Assembly: GCF_024666615.1 (NCBI RefSeq)
Contig: NZ_CP088297.1
Coordinates: forward strand, 1,550,001 to 1,614,000
Direction: 5' to 3'
Length of the DNA stretch: 64,000 nucleotides
Origin: Aquabacterium sp. J223
GTDB taxonomy: Bacteria > Pseudomonadota > Gammaproteobacteria > Burkholderiales > Burkholderiaceae_C
The notes beneath the pieces were generated by a model. That model was not told the DNA's origin. It did no database searches and saw only the letters and a list, made by a program, of their open reading frames with translations. Each line of letters starts with the position of its first letter. Position 1 is the stretch's first letter. A program made the position numbers and the translations under genes. This document shows, piece by piece, positions 37,774-46,052 of this stretch.

Positions 37774-38486
37774 GCCGGCACCCCGCTGGCCCCCGCCGAC
37801 CCGGCCACCGACTCGGCCACCACGCGGTGGTGCAGCCGGCCGACGCCGTCGATGTGCAGCGTCACCGTCTGCCCGGCGCGCACCCTCGGCGCACCGTGTC
37901 CGGCGCCGAGCAGCAGCACGTCGCCGGGCCGCAGCGTCATGAAGTCGCTGACGTCGGCGATCAGCCGGGCGATGCCGCGCAGGCGGCCGCCCGTGGTGCC
38001 GGTCAGGACCGGCGTGCCGTCGACCTCGATGCGCACCGCCAGCGATTCGGGCTGCGGCAGCGCTTCGGCCGGCACCACGCGCGTGCCGAGCGGGCAATAA
38101 CCGTCGCGCGCGATGAAGCGCACCGCCGGCCGGTAGTGGCTCGCCAACGGCACGGCGACCTCGGCCGCCATCACATAACCGGCCACGCAGCCCATCGCCG
38201 CGGCGTCGTCCGCGCGGCAGACGGTCCGCCCGACGACGACGCCCAGCGAGGCGCCGACGGTGAGCGCCTCCTCGCCGTCGGGCACGACGAGGTCGTCGCC
38301 GTCGGCGGCCAGCGTGTGGCGCGGGCGCACGGCCAGCACCGGGCCCTTCGGCGGCGCCTTGTAGGGCGGTTCGTGGGCGGCCTTGCCCAGCGCGTCGAGC
38401 TGGGCCGGGTCGTTGAGCAGCGCCGCGATGACCGTGCCGCTGAGGCGGTACGGCGGCACGTCGATCTGCAGGGAAGACAGCGGCAT
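37770..38486 (-). CDS. hpaG: HpaG N-terminal half type FAH-family protein
   Basis: First gene of the hpa operon, 238 residues, FAH fold. It corresponds to the other half of HpaG: YRLSGTVIAALLNDPAQLDALGKAAHEPPYKAPPKGPVLAVRPRHTL, GASLGVVVGRTVCR, GYVMAAEVAVPLASHYRPAVRFIARDG and FMTLRPGDVLLLGAGHGAPRVRAGQ. The start ATG (38486) lies 31 bp from the HpaR-type operator, so repression would act directly on this promoter. With its partner it carries out decarboxylation and isomerisation of the 5-oxo intermediate. Confidence 0.92.
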   Translation of the reverse strand: MPLSSLQIDVPPYRLSGTVIAALLNDPAQLDALGKAAHEPPYKAPPKGPVLAVRPRHTLAADGDDLVVPDGEEALTVGASLGVVVGRTVCRADDAAAMGCVAGYVMAAEVAVPLASHYRPAVRFIARDGYCPLGTRVVPAEALPQPESLAVRIEVDGTPVLTGTTGGRLRGIARLIADVSDFMTLRPGDVLLLGAGHGAPRVRAGQTVTLHIDGVGRLHHRVVAESVAGSAGASGVPA

Positions 38487-38516
38487 GGGCAGGCGTCCGG
38501 GCGTTGGCGTCAATTC

Positions 38517-38530
38517 GCTAACATGTTAGC
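38517..38530. promoter_or_regulatory. HpaR-type operator between hpaG and hpaR
   Basis: GCTAACATGTTAGC is a perfect 14-bp palindrome, flanked by ATT and AAT on its two sides. It is centred in the 67-bp gap between the divergent hpa operon and hpaR. It is the expected target of the MarR-type repressor encoded beside it and would control both directions. Confidence 0.85.
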
Positions 38531-38553
38531 AATGTAGCCACTAAGATCGACCC

Positions 38554-39039
38554 ATGTCAACCCGCCGAGCACGCACCGGTTCCCTGCGGTCATCGGGGTT
38601 TGCCCACCGCAACCTGCCGTTGCTGCTGCTGCAGGCGCGCGAGGGCGTGATCGCGCACTTCCGGCCCATCCTCAACGCCCACGGCGTGACCGAACAGCAG
38701 TGGCGCATCCTGCGCGCGCTGCTCGAGACGGGGCCCCTGGAGCCGCGGCAGATCGGCGAGGCCTGCCGCATCTCCAGCCCCAGCCTGGCCGGCGTGCTGG
38801 CGCGCATGGACGACCTCGGCTACGTCACCCGCGAGCGGGTGGCATCGGACCAGCGGCGGCTGCTGGTGACGCCGACGGCGAAGGGCCGCGCCCTGGCGGC
38901 GGCGATGGCGCCGCAGATCGAGGCGGTGTACGAGGCGATCGAGGCGCACGTCGGCAGCGACTTCATCCAGCGCTTCTATGCCACGCTGGACGAGCTGATC
39001 GGGCTGCTCGACGGGGTGGCGCCGGCGCCCGAGGAATGA
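38554..39039 (+). CDS. hpaR: Homoprotocatechuate operon repressor, MarR family
   Basis: A MarR-type winged-helix repressor of 161 residues. The region FAHRNLPLLLLQAREGVIAHFRPILNAHGVTEQQWRILRALLETG is characteristic of HpaR rather than of MarR proteins generally. The recognition helix and wing read RQIGEACRISSPSLAGVLARMDDLGYVTRERVASDQRRLLVTPT. It is divergent from the hpa operon and shares the operator at 38517-38530, so it probably represses both itself and the operon until a pathway aromatic acid is present (known for HpaR in E. coli). It is convergent with the Rieske gene at 39068. Confidence 0.95.
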   Translation: MSTRRARTGSLRSSGFAHRNLPLLLLQAREGVIAHFRPILNAHGVTEQQWRILRALLETGPLEPRQIGEACRISSPSLAGVLARMDDLGYVTRERVASDQRRLLVTPTAKGRALAAAMAPQIEAVYEAIEAHVGSDFIQRFYATLDELIGLLDGVAPAPEE

Positions 39040-39067
39040 CGGTGCGCCATCGCCCGGCGCGAGGGGT

Positions 39068-40147
39068 TCAACGGGCGCGGTCCTTCAGGTAGCGCCGCAT
39101 GGCCACGGCCGGGGCGTCGGCGGCGATCGAGAACTCGTACAGCTCGTCCGGCGGCGTGCCGGCCAGCGCCTCTTCCTGCAGGGCCAGGCCGACCACGTCC
39201 TCGTGGAAGGCCTGGAACAGCTGGTCGTGCATGGTGCGCGTCATCGCCGCGTCGTGCTGCGCGAAGTCGCGGCCGTGCACGATGAAGTAGTGCGTCGTCG
39301 TCGCCGTCTCCGGCGTCGGCATGTGGGCGGTGCGGATGTGGAAGGTGCGGCGCTGGTCGGCCGGCAGGTGGCAGTCGTAGAACGCCACCGACACCTCGTG
39401 CAGCCCGGGCCCGAGGAACTCCGACCGCACGATGCGCGCCGCCTGGCCCTGGCCCTTCAGGCCGGTGGGGTCGGCCCACACCGGGGGCAGGGTGGTCGGC
39501 ACCACGTCGCGCAGCAGCGCGAAGCGGCCGTCGCCGATCACCGATTCGAACGGCGCCTTGGCGTAGTCCGGCGTGCCGATGCTCTTCTCGTGCAGGAAGG
39601 TGAGGTGGGTGAGGTCGAGCAGGTTCTCGTGCAGCCGCACGTAGCTGCCGTGCAGCGTCAGGAAACCCTGCGAGGTCTCCCAGTCCGGCGATTCGAGCCA
39701 GGGCTGCGGCGGCAGCCGCGACAGGTCGGCGGCCGCCGGGTCGCCCATCCAGATCCACACCACCGGGCCGCGCTCGACCACCGGGTAGGCCCTGACCCCG
39801 ACGTGCTTCGGGCACTGGGGCTGCGACGGCACGTCGATGCAGTCGCCCTGGGCGTTGAAGCGCATGCCGTGGTAGCCGCAGACCACGGTGTCGCCGTCCA
39901 GGCGTCCGGCCGACAGCGGCATGCTGCGGTGCGGGCAGCGGTCGTCCAGGGCCACCACCGCCCCCGCCGTGTCACGGTAGAGCACGACACGGCGGCCGAG
40001 CAGGCGGCGCGCGAGCAGGTGCGGGCCCACCTCCTCGGCGAAGGCGGCGACGTACCAGTCGTCGAAGACGAAGGGCGTGTCGCGGTCGGCCATGCGGGCC
40101 GCGGCGGCCTGGGCGCCGCGGAGGACGGCGGTCGGTGGCAGGGTCAT
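39068..40147 (-). CDS. Rieske non-heme iron oxygenase, catalytic subunit (VanA-like)
   Basis: A single-component-alpha aromatic oxygenase or demethylase of 359 residues. The Rieske [2Fe-2S] ligands are in CPHRSMPL and CGYHGMRF. The mononuclear iron site is in ENLLDLTHLTFLHE, with the bridging Asp. The layout is that of vanillate demethylase/phthalate-dioxygenase-like oxygenases, which need a separate reductase; none is encoded nearby. It is divergent from a LysR gene at 40242 and convergent with hpaR. Substrate unknown, plausibly a methoxylated or carboxylated aromatic. Confidence 0.92.
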   Translation of the reverse strand: MTLPPTAVLRGAQAAAARMADRDTPFVFDDWYVAAFAEEVGPHLLARRLLGRRVVLYRDTAGAVVALDDRCPHRSMPLSAGRLDGDTVVCGYHGMRFNAQGDCIDVPSQPQCPKHVGVRAYPVVERGPVVWIWMGDPAAADLSRLPPQPWLESPDWETSQGFLTLHGSYVRLHENLLDLTHLTFLHEKSIGTPDYAKAPFESVIGDGRFALLRDVVPTTLPPVWADPTGLKGQGQAARIVRSEFLGPGLHEVSVAFYDCHLPADQRRTFHIRTAHMPTPETATTTHYFIVHGRDFAQHDAAMTRTMHDQLFQAFHEDVVGLALQEEALAGTPPDELYEFSIAADAPAVAMRRYLKDRAR

Positions 40148-40241
40148 GGGATGTCTCCGGGGCCGCCTCTCGGATCGGGCGGTGACGGCCAGTCTAGGCA
40201 ACGGCCGGCCGTCGGTACATTCCCGCTGAAGCAGCTGCGAT

Positions 40242-41156
40242 ATGCCCGCGATGCATTGGAAGGACTTCGACCTCAACCTCCTGCCGGTGCTCGACGCGCT
40301 GCTGCGGCGGGGCAGCGTCTCGGCCGCCGCCGAGCACCTGGGGCTGGCACAGCCCGCGGTGAGCAAGGCGCTGCGGCGGCTGCGCCTGTACTTCGGCGAC
40401 CCGCTGTTCGTGCGCACCGGCCGCGGCATGGCGCCGACGCCCAAGGCGATGGAGCTGGCCCCGGCCGTGGCGCAGGTGATGGAGACCGCGCGCGCCCGCC
40501 TGGTGCCCGGCGCGGGCTTCGACCCGGCGACCAGCCAGCGCGTCTTCACGCTCAGCATGAGCGACGTCGCCGAGCTGGTCTTCCTGCCCACGCTGCTGCC
40601 GCGGCTGCAGGCGCTGGCGCCGCAGGTCACGCTGCGCGTGGTGCGGGTGCCCCCGCGCGAGCTGGACGCGGCGCTGGAGCAGCGCAACGTCGACCTGGCG
40701 CTGGGCAGCGCGCGGCTGGCCCGCGAGGGGCTCTTCCAGCAGCAGCTGTTCCGCCATCCGCTGGCCTGCATCGCCTCGCCGCGCCACCCGGCCGCCGCAG
40801 GCCCGCTGGGCCTGGCCGACTACCGGTCGGCCGGCCACATCGGCGTCACCACGCCGGGAGCGGAGGAGGACATCTTCGAATGGGCCCTGCAGGAGCATGC
40901 GGTGACCCGCCGCTTCGTGATGTTCACGCCCAGCTTCATGGTGCTGCCCATGCTGCTGGCGCAGGGCGACCTGCTGGCCACCGTGCCGCAGCGGCTGGCC
41001 GACACCTTCGTCGGTTACGGCGCGGTGCACGCCTGGCCGATGCCGGTGCCGGTGGCGCCGCTGGCGTTGCGGCAGACCTGGCACGCGCGCTTCCACCACG
41101 ACCCGGCCAACGCCTGGCTGCGCCAGCTCGTCTGCCAGCTGTTCCAGGCGGCGTGA
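40242..41156 (+). CDS. LysR-family transcriptional regulator (NahR/LinR-like)
   Basis: A LysR-type regulator of 304 residues. The DNA-binding half reads FDLNLLPVLDALLRRGSVSAAAEHLGLAQPAVSKALRRLRLYFGDPLFVRTGRGMAPT. The FDLNLL start and the GDPLFVR wing place it in the NahR/NodD-like subgroup, which often governs aromatic degradation. It is divergent from the Rieske oxygenase gene (94 bp apart), the classic layout for its activator. MPAMHW or MHW are both possible starts (40242, 40251). It is convergent with the intradiol dioxygenase gene downstream. Confidence 0.92.
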   Translation: MPAMHWKDFDLNLLPVLDALLRRGSVSAAAEHLGLAQPAVSKALRRLRLYFGDPLFVRTGRGMAPTPKAMELAPAVAQVMETARARLVPGAGFDPATSQRVFTLSMSDVAELVFLPTLLPRLQALAPQVTLRVVRVPPRELDAALEQRNVDLALGSARLAREGLFQQQLFRHPLACIASPRHPAAAGPLGLADYRSAGHIGVTTPGAEEDIFEWALQEHAVTRRFVMFTPSFMVLPMLLAQGDLLATVPQRLADTFVGYGAVHAWPMPVPVAPLALRQTWHARFHHDPANAWLRQLVCQLFQAA

Positions 41157-41177
41157 GCGCCCGCCGCCACCCGGGCG

Positions 41178-41999
41178 TCAGGGCTTGGTCGGACCGGGGA
41201 CCAGCATGCCGACCCGGCCGGCGCCCTCCGCCGGCGGCAGCGCGCGCCGGCCGCTGCCGGTGCGCAGCGCCGGCGGCATCGGCATGCCCGGGCGCTGGTC
41301 GGAGGGGCGGCCCTGCGGATCGACCACCAGCGTCAACCGCGCCACGTAGCGGTCGGGCAGTTCCTGCACCGCGCCGATCACGCTTTCACCGGCGCGCAGG
41401 GCGATGCCGTCGGTGCGGTTGACCACGTCGCGGACGCCGCGCCGCCGGTACTGCGGCGTCTGCGTGTAGAGGAACTCGTTGAGCCCATCGGGCAGGAAGA
41501 ACTGCGAGGTCAGCAGCGCGGCGCCGTCGTTCAGCACCTTCATGTGGACGTGCGTGGTGCGCCCGGGGTACCAGCCGGGGTAGACGGAGCGGAAGCGCAC
41601 CTCGCCGCCGTCGTCGCTGACCTGGCCGCCGCGCAGGAAGGTCTTGCCCACCAGGTCGACCGTCCTGTCGTCGCCCTGGCCCGCATAGCCCGAGTACCGC
41701 CCTGCAGCGTCGCACTGCCACACGTCGACCCGGCATCCCTTCAGCGGCCGGCCGTCGGCATCGCGCACGGTGAAGACGATCTCCAGCGGCACGCCGGGCA
41801 GGCCCTCGGTGATGTCGCTGCGCAGCGGCATGCCGTCCAGGTAGTACGGGCCCTCGGTGGTCTGGGCGGTCAGCGGCAGGCGCGCGGCCGTCGTCGCAGC
41901 GGCCGGCGCCTGCGCGACGGCGGCGACCGGTGCCAACACCGCACCGCCGGTGGCCAGCAGGCGGCGCCGCAGCAGGTCGGGGCGCGGGATCTCGTTCAC
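41178..41999 (-). CDS. Exported intradiol ring-cleavage dioxygenase family protein
   Basis: An Fe(III) intradiol dioxygenase domain of 273 residues with an N-terminal export signal. The signal has a twin-arginine-like start (RRRLLATGGAVLAPVAAVAQA), which suggests folded export. Iron ligands of the family are visible: Tyr in TTEGPYYLDG, Tyr in SVYPGWYPGR and the two His in THVHMKV. The usual domain order ends with FLPDGLNEFLYTQTPQYRRRG. Cytoplasmic catechol dioxygenases lack such a signal, so this is the exported subgroup of uncertain substrate. It lies downstream of a porin gene on the same strand, 103 bp apart. Confidence 0.9.
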   Translation of the reverse strand: MNEIPRPDLLRRRLLATGGAVLAPVAAVAQAPAAATTAARLPLTAQTTEGPYYLDGMPLRSDITEGLPGVPLEIVFTVRDADGRPLKGCRVDVWQCDAAGRYSGYAGQGDDRTVDLVGKTFLRGGQVSDDGGEVRFRSVYPGWYPGRTTHVHMKVLNDGAALLTSQFFLPDGLNEFLYTQTPQYRRRGVRDVVNRTDGIALRAGESVIGAVQELPDRYVARLTLVVDPQGRPSDQRPGMPMPPALRTGSGRRALPPAEGAGRVGMLVPGPTKP

Positions 42000-42102
42000 G
42001 GCATCGGCTCCACGGGACTCGTCGGAAGGATAAACGCCCGCCGCATCCTCACGGACCCGGCGGGCGTCACACGACCGGGCCGGCCCGCGGTCGGAACGAG
42101 CA

Positions 42103-43224
42103 TCAGAAGGCGTGGCGAATGCCCACCATGTAGCTGTCGCCGCTCTTCTTCGCGGAGGCCGGCGTGGTGGCCGGCACGCTGGAGAACTTCTCGTTCATCA
42201 GCATGGCGTAGATGTCGGTGCGCTTGGACAGCGAGTAGAGGTAGCCCGCACTCACCGTCTCGCGCTTGTAGTTGGTGGCGCCCGACGCCTTGATCTCGTT
42301 GGTGTCGCGGCCGGCGGTCAGTTGCAGCTGGCCCGGGCCCAGCCGCGCGGTCAGGCCGACCTGCGGGATGCGGCTCTTGTTCGGCACCCCGGGCGTCAGG
42401 CCCGCGGCGGCCGAGTTGTCGACCGTGGCGTAGGCCGCGCTCAGTCGCACGATGCCGAAGTTGTAGGCCGCACCCAGCACCCACATGTCCTGGTCGAAGG
42501 CCGCGGTGGAGGCAGCGGGCGGCGGCTGATGACGGGCGCTCTGCAGGCCGGCGGTCACCACCAGCGGGCCGCCCATGTAGGCGAGGCTGGCGGCGTAGTT
42601 GTAGCGCGAGCCCCGACCTTCGCCGGCCTGCAGCGCGACGTTGCCGGTGAAGCCGCTGAGGTTGGGCGTGGTGTACCGGATCGAGTTGGTCATCGCCGTG
42701 TCGATGATCGACAGGCCGCGCACGCCGCCATTGAACATGTACCGGAAGATCGGCGAGAAGCGCGAGTTGCCGCCCATGGCGCTGACCGGCAGGGTGGCCA
42801 GCCACATCGGGTTGCCGTTGGTGCCCAGTCGCACCTCGCCGAAGCCGCCGGCCAGGCCGACCGTCGCCTCGCGGGCCCAGAAGCTGTCGGTCGCGCTGCG
42901 CCCGCTGGTGCCGGTGTCGGCCAGCAGGAAGCTCTCCAGCGTGAACTTGGCGCTCAGGCCACCGCCGAGGTCCTCGGTGCCGCGAAAGCCGAGGAAGCTG
43001 GTGGTGACGCCGCCGTTGTGCACGCCCTTGACCTCGGTCACGGCGACGGTCGCGCCCGTCGCCGTCGAGATGGCCGGGCCGGGGCCGACGCTGCCGTACT
43101 GGCCGGCGGCGACGTCGATGACGCCATAGACCTGGACCTGGCTTTGCGCATGTGCGGCGCCGATGGCCAACACGATGGGCGAGAGGGCGACTGCACTGGC
43201 CGCAAGCCGGAGTGAACGCTGCAT
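42103..43224 (-). CDS. Trimeric Gram-negative porin (OmpC/Omp32 type)
   Basis: A 16-stranded porin of 373 residues from the ATG at 43224. The signal peptide ends AIGAAHAQ, then SQVQVYGVIDVAAG, the usual first strand. Conserved blocks are LGFRGTEDLGGGLSAKFTLESF, REATVGLAGGFGEVRLG and NLSGFTGNVALQAGEG. It ends VGIRHAF, with the terminal Phe needed for outer-membrane assembly. The 334-bp upstream region carries an 8-bp inverted repeat typical of LysR sites, and a LysR gene lies beyond it. A second porin of the same family lies at 51421. Confidence 0.94.
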   Translation of the reverse strand: MQRSLRLAASAVALSPIVLAIGAAHAQSQVQVYGVIDVAAGQYGSVGPGPAISTATGATVAVTEVKGVHNGGVTTSFLGFRGTEDLGGGLSAKFTLESFLLADTGTSGRSATDSFWAREATVGLAGGFGEVRLGTNGNPMWLATLPVSAMGGNSRFSPIFRYMFNGGVRGLSIIDTAMTNSIRYTTPNLSGFTGNVALQAGEGRGSRYNYAASLAYMGGPLVVTAGLQSARHQPPPAASTAAFDQDMWVLGAAYNFGIVRLSAAYATVDNSAAAGLTPGVPNKSRIPQVGLTARLGPGQLQLTAGRDTNEIKASGATNYKRETVSAGYLYSLSKRTDIYAMLMNEKFSSVPATTPASAKKSGDSYMVGIRHAF

Positions 43225-43341
43225 GGGAGTCTCCATGGATGTTGTGGGCGAGTTGTGCGGCAGCCGCCGGGGGGACGGTGCCGACACAGGTCGCGACGAT
43301 AGGCAGCGCCCAGCAGCGTCAGAAATCGATAAGAGTCATGC

Positions 43342-43366
43342 AACGTATCGATGACATTGATACGTT
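43342..43366 (-). promoter_or_regulatory. Inverted repeat in the 334-bp porin promoter region
   Basis: AACGTATC and GATACGTT form perfect 8-bp arms around a 9-bp AT-richer centre, 118 bp upstream of the porin start. Apart from this and a 7-bp hairpin at 43446-43463 (ACGCACC/GGTGCGT), nothing gene-like was seen between 43225 and 43558. The site is probably bound by the LysR protein encoded just upstream. Confidence 0.6.
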
Positions 43367-43558
43367 CGGCCCGATGAAGACGCGTCCAACGCCGCTTCAG
43401 AGGTAAGGCGGCATGGCCATCACGAGCCGGCCAAATTGGCAGTACACGCACCGTGTGGTGCGTCAGCCCATGGCGCAGGGGTTACTCCGTGTGACCGTGT
43501 TGCAACGGCCGCCGGCCTGCGGCTCACGCTCAGCAAACTGCATGAAGAACCCGGGAGG

Positions 43559-44500
43559 TCAGTCCTTCTGATGACCGGGCTGTGGGTCCGCGGCCATGTC
43601 CCGGGCGCAGGCCAGCAGCGCTTCGCGCAGCCACCGGTGCGCGGGGTCGTCCTGCAGGTGCCGCGGCCAGATCAGCATCTCCACCAGCGTCGGCACTTCG
43701 ATGGGCACCTCGTACAGCTTCAGCGGCAGCGTGCGCGCGGCCAGCACGGCCAGCCGCCGCTGCACCACCGCCAGGCGCCGCGTGCCCACCACCAGCTGCG
43801 GCAGCAGGCTGAAGCTGCTGACGCTGGTCTCCACCCGGCGCCGGTGGCGGTAGCGGGGGAACAGCCAATCCTCGAAGGCACCGCCGCCCGGCAAGTTGAA
43901 GCGCGCCGAGACATGCCCCATGGCCAGGTACTGCTCGACGCTGAGGCTGTCGCCGAGGTCGGGGTGGTCTCGCCATGCGATGCACACGTGGTCCTCGTCG
44001 AAGACCCGGGTCTGCGGGTGGTCCAGGCGCTCCGCATAGGTCTGCGGCATGACGAGCACGTCCGTGTGGCCGCGCTCGATGCTGTCGAAGAGGTCGTGCG
44101 ACAGGCCGAGCAGGTTCAGCGTGATGCCCGGCGCTTCCCTGGAGATGCGCCGCACGGCGTCGGCCAGCAGCACCGTGGTGACGTAGTCGGACGCGCGCAG
44201 CGTGAACTTCAGCGAGGCGGTCGCCGGGTCGAACGACGGCCGTCGGCGGATGGTGGCGCGGGCGCTCAACAGCGTGTCGCGCACCGGTGCGACCAGGCTG
44301 CGCGCCAGCGGCGTCGGCATCAGCTCGCGGCCGGCCGGGACGAGCAGGAGGTCGTTGAAGTGCTCACGCAGGCGGGCCAGCGCCGAACTGGCCGCCGACT
44401 GGCCGATGTGCAGCCGCTCGGCCGCCCGGGTCACGTTGCGCTCTTCCAGCAGCGCCTCCAGCGTGACCAACAGGTTCAGGTCGAAGCGGTCCAGTCGCAT
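43559..44500 (-). CDS. LysR-family transcriptional regulator (NodD/NahR-like)
   Basis: A LysR-type regulator of 313 residues, MRLDRFDLNLLVTLEALLEERNVTRAAERLHIGQSAASSALARLREHFNDLLLVPAGRELMPTPLA. The FDLNLL start and the position of the wing again mark the NodD/NahR subgroup. The effector half includes LRASDYVTTVLLADAVRRI. It lies upstream of the porin gene on the same strand and downstream of the lyase operon. A 6-bp inverted repeat (GTTTCG/CGAAAC) occurs 37 bp before its start and may serve autoregulation. Confidence 0.92.
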   Translation of the reverse strand: MRLDRFDLNLLVTLEALLEERNVTRAAERLHIGQSAASSALARLREHFNDLLLVPAGRELMPTPLARSLVAPVRDTLLSARATIRRRPSFDPATASLKFTLRASDYVTTVLLADAVRRISREAPGITLNLLGLSHDLFDSIERGHTDVLVMPQTYAERLDHPQTRVFDEDHVCIAWRDHPDLGDSLSVEQYLAMGHVSARFNLPGGGAFEDWLFPRYRHRRRVETSVSSFSLLPQLVVGTRRLAVVQRRLAVLAARTLPLKLYEVPIEVPTLVEMLIWPRHLQDDPAHRWLREALLACARDMAADPQPGHQKD

Positions 44501-44537
44501 GGTGATGACCCGGGTTGCCCCTGGAATTGATCTCGTC

Positions 44538-44559
44538 GTTTCGGATCATCAATCGAAAC
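44538..44559 (-). promoter_or_regulatory. Inverted repeat before the LysR gene
   Basis: GTTTCG and CGAAAC arms with a 10-bp spacer lie 37 bp upstream of the LysR start. A further GTTTCG follows at 44563-44568. The spacing suits a LysR autoregulatory site. Confidence 0.5.
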
Positions 44560-44653
44560 TGTGTTTCGCCCTAGCGGGCCGGGTCCCCTCCGGCAGCAGA
44601 TTCATTGGGCAGAACGACGCGGCCGAGCCCATCGCTGGCCGGGTCGCCGCGGC

Positions 44654-46015
44654 TCAGGCGCCGGCCTGCCGGCGGTGCGCGTCCAGCACCCGGTCGACGA
44701 ACACGCCGGACTGGCCGAGGTAGTTGGCCGGGTCCAGCATGGCCTCCAGCGCCGCGCGGTCGACGTGGCGCCGGATCTCCGGGTGCGCCGCCAGCAGCTC
44801 GATCAGCGGCGTGCGGTCGGCCAGCGACTGGCGGCACAGGTCGTAGACGAGGTCGTGGGCGTACTCGCGGCCGATGTAGGGCCCCAGGCCCATCATCACC
44901 GCCTCGCTCATCACCAGGCCGCCGGTCATCTCGATGTTGCGCCTCATCGCCTCGGCATCGACCTGCAGGCCTTCGACGACGAAGCGCGACTGCTTCAGCG
45001 CGCCGGCGATGAGGCAGAAGGTCTCGGGCAGCGAGATCCACTCGATCTCCCACGGGCCGGTGGAGCGTTCGTGGTCGGCCACCATGGCGTCCAGCAGCGC
45101 GGCGGTGTGCTGGCGCACCACGCTGATGGCGGCGTGGATGTAGCAGCTGCTGATCGGGTTGCGCTTCTGCGGCATGGTGCTGCTGGAGCCGCGGCCGTGG
45201 TGGTAGGGCTCGTAGACCTCGCCCACCTCGGTCTGCATCATCAGCTTGACGTCCATGCTGAGCTTGCCCAGCGTGCCGCCGATCAGGCCGAGCACGGTGC
45301 CCACCTCGGCGATGTTGTCGCGGATGGTGTGCCAGGCGATGACGGGCTGCTTCAGGCCCAGCTCGGCGCACAGGCCGGCCTGGGTGTCCATCGCGCCCTT
45401 CTCGATCGAGGCCAGCGTGCCGGCGGCGCCGGCGAACTCGCCCACCAGCACCCGTTCCTTCAGCTGGGCGATGCGCTCGCGGTGGCGCAGCACGGCCGAC
45501 AGGAGGCCGGCCATCTTGTAGCCGAAGGTCACCGGGATGGCCTGCTGCAGGTTGCTGCGGCCGATCATCGGCGTCAGCCGGTGCGCCTCGGCCAGCCTGG
45601 CGAGCGCGTCGGCGATGCCCTTCAGGTCCGCATCGACCAGCGCCAGGCCCTCGCGGATCTGCAGCACGGTGGCGGTGTCGGTGATGTCCTGCGTGGTCGC
45701 GCCCCAATGCACGAACTCGCCCAGCTTGTCGCGGCAGCGCTGGTTGATCTGCGTCACGACGCCGAGGATGGGGTAGCCGATGCGTTCGGTCTGCTGGCGC
45801 AGGCGCGCCATGTCGATCTGGTCGAGGTGGCAGTGGCTGACGATCTCGTCGGCCGCCTCCTGCGGAATGATGCCGAGGCGGGCCTGCACGATGGCCAGCG
45901 CGCGTTCGATCTCCACGTACTTGGCGGTGCGGTTCTCGTCGGACCACACGTGCCGCATCGCATCGCTGCTGAAGATGCCCTGGAAGATGCTGGAGTCGAT
46001 GATGGAAGCGGCCAT
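44654..46015 (-). CDS. Fumarase/aspartase-superfamily lyase (PcaB/Tad1-like)
   Basis: A lyase of 453 residues from the ATG at 46015. The superfamily signature loop is GSSSTMPQKRNPISS, with the catalytic Ser. Other conserved regions are VHWGATTQDITDTATVLQIREGL, SNLQQAIPVTFGYKMAG and STGPWEIEWISLPE. The sequence type is that of 3-carboxy-cis,cis-muconate cycloisomerase and adenylosuccinate lyase relatives. The fungal trans-aconitate decarboxylase Tad1 belongs to the same group (established). Here it is the last gene of an operon with PrpF, Bug, hydratase and CaiB genes and no protocatechuate 3,4-dioxygenase nearby. A classical PcaB role is therefore less likely than action on a tricarboxylic acid, though it remains possible. 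Confidence 0.88.
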   Translation of the reverse strand: MAASIIDSSIFQGIFSSDAMRHVWSDENRTAKYVEIERALAIVQARLGIIPQEAADEIVSHCHLDQIDMARLRQQTERIGYPILGVVTQINQRCRDKLGEFVHWGATTQDITDTATVLQIREGLALVDADLKGIADALARLAEAHRLTPMIGRSNLQQAIPVTFGYKMAGLLSAVLRHRERIAQLKERVLVGEFAGAAGTLASIEKGAMDTQAGLCAELGLKQPVIAWHTIRDNIAEVGTVLGLIGGTLGKLSMDVKLMMQTEVGEVYEPYHHGRGSSSTMPQKRNPISSCYIHAAISVVRQHTAALLDAMVADHERSTGPWEIEWISLPETFCLIAGALKQSRFVVEGLQVDAEAMRRNIEMTGGLVMSEAVMMGLGPYIGREYAHDLVYDLCRQSLADRTPLIELLAAHPEIRRHVDRAALEAMLDPANYLGQSGVFVDRVLDAHRRQAGA

Positions 46016-46052
46016 GGCGGTCTTTCGAAGGAGGTTGCGGTAGGGGGGTGGA

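Noticed and set aside
44654..46015. Plain PcaB of the protocatechuate ortho pathway
   Set aside because: No pcaGH, pcaC or pcaD genes are nearby and the operon contains PrpF, Bug, hydratase and CoA-transferase genes. It is not excluded, but weaker than a tricarboxylate role.
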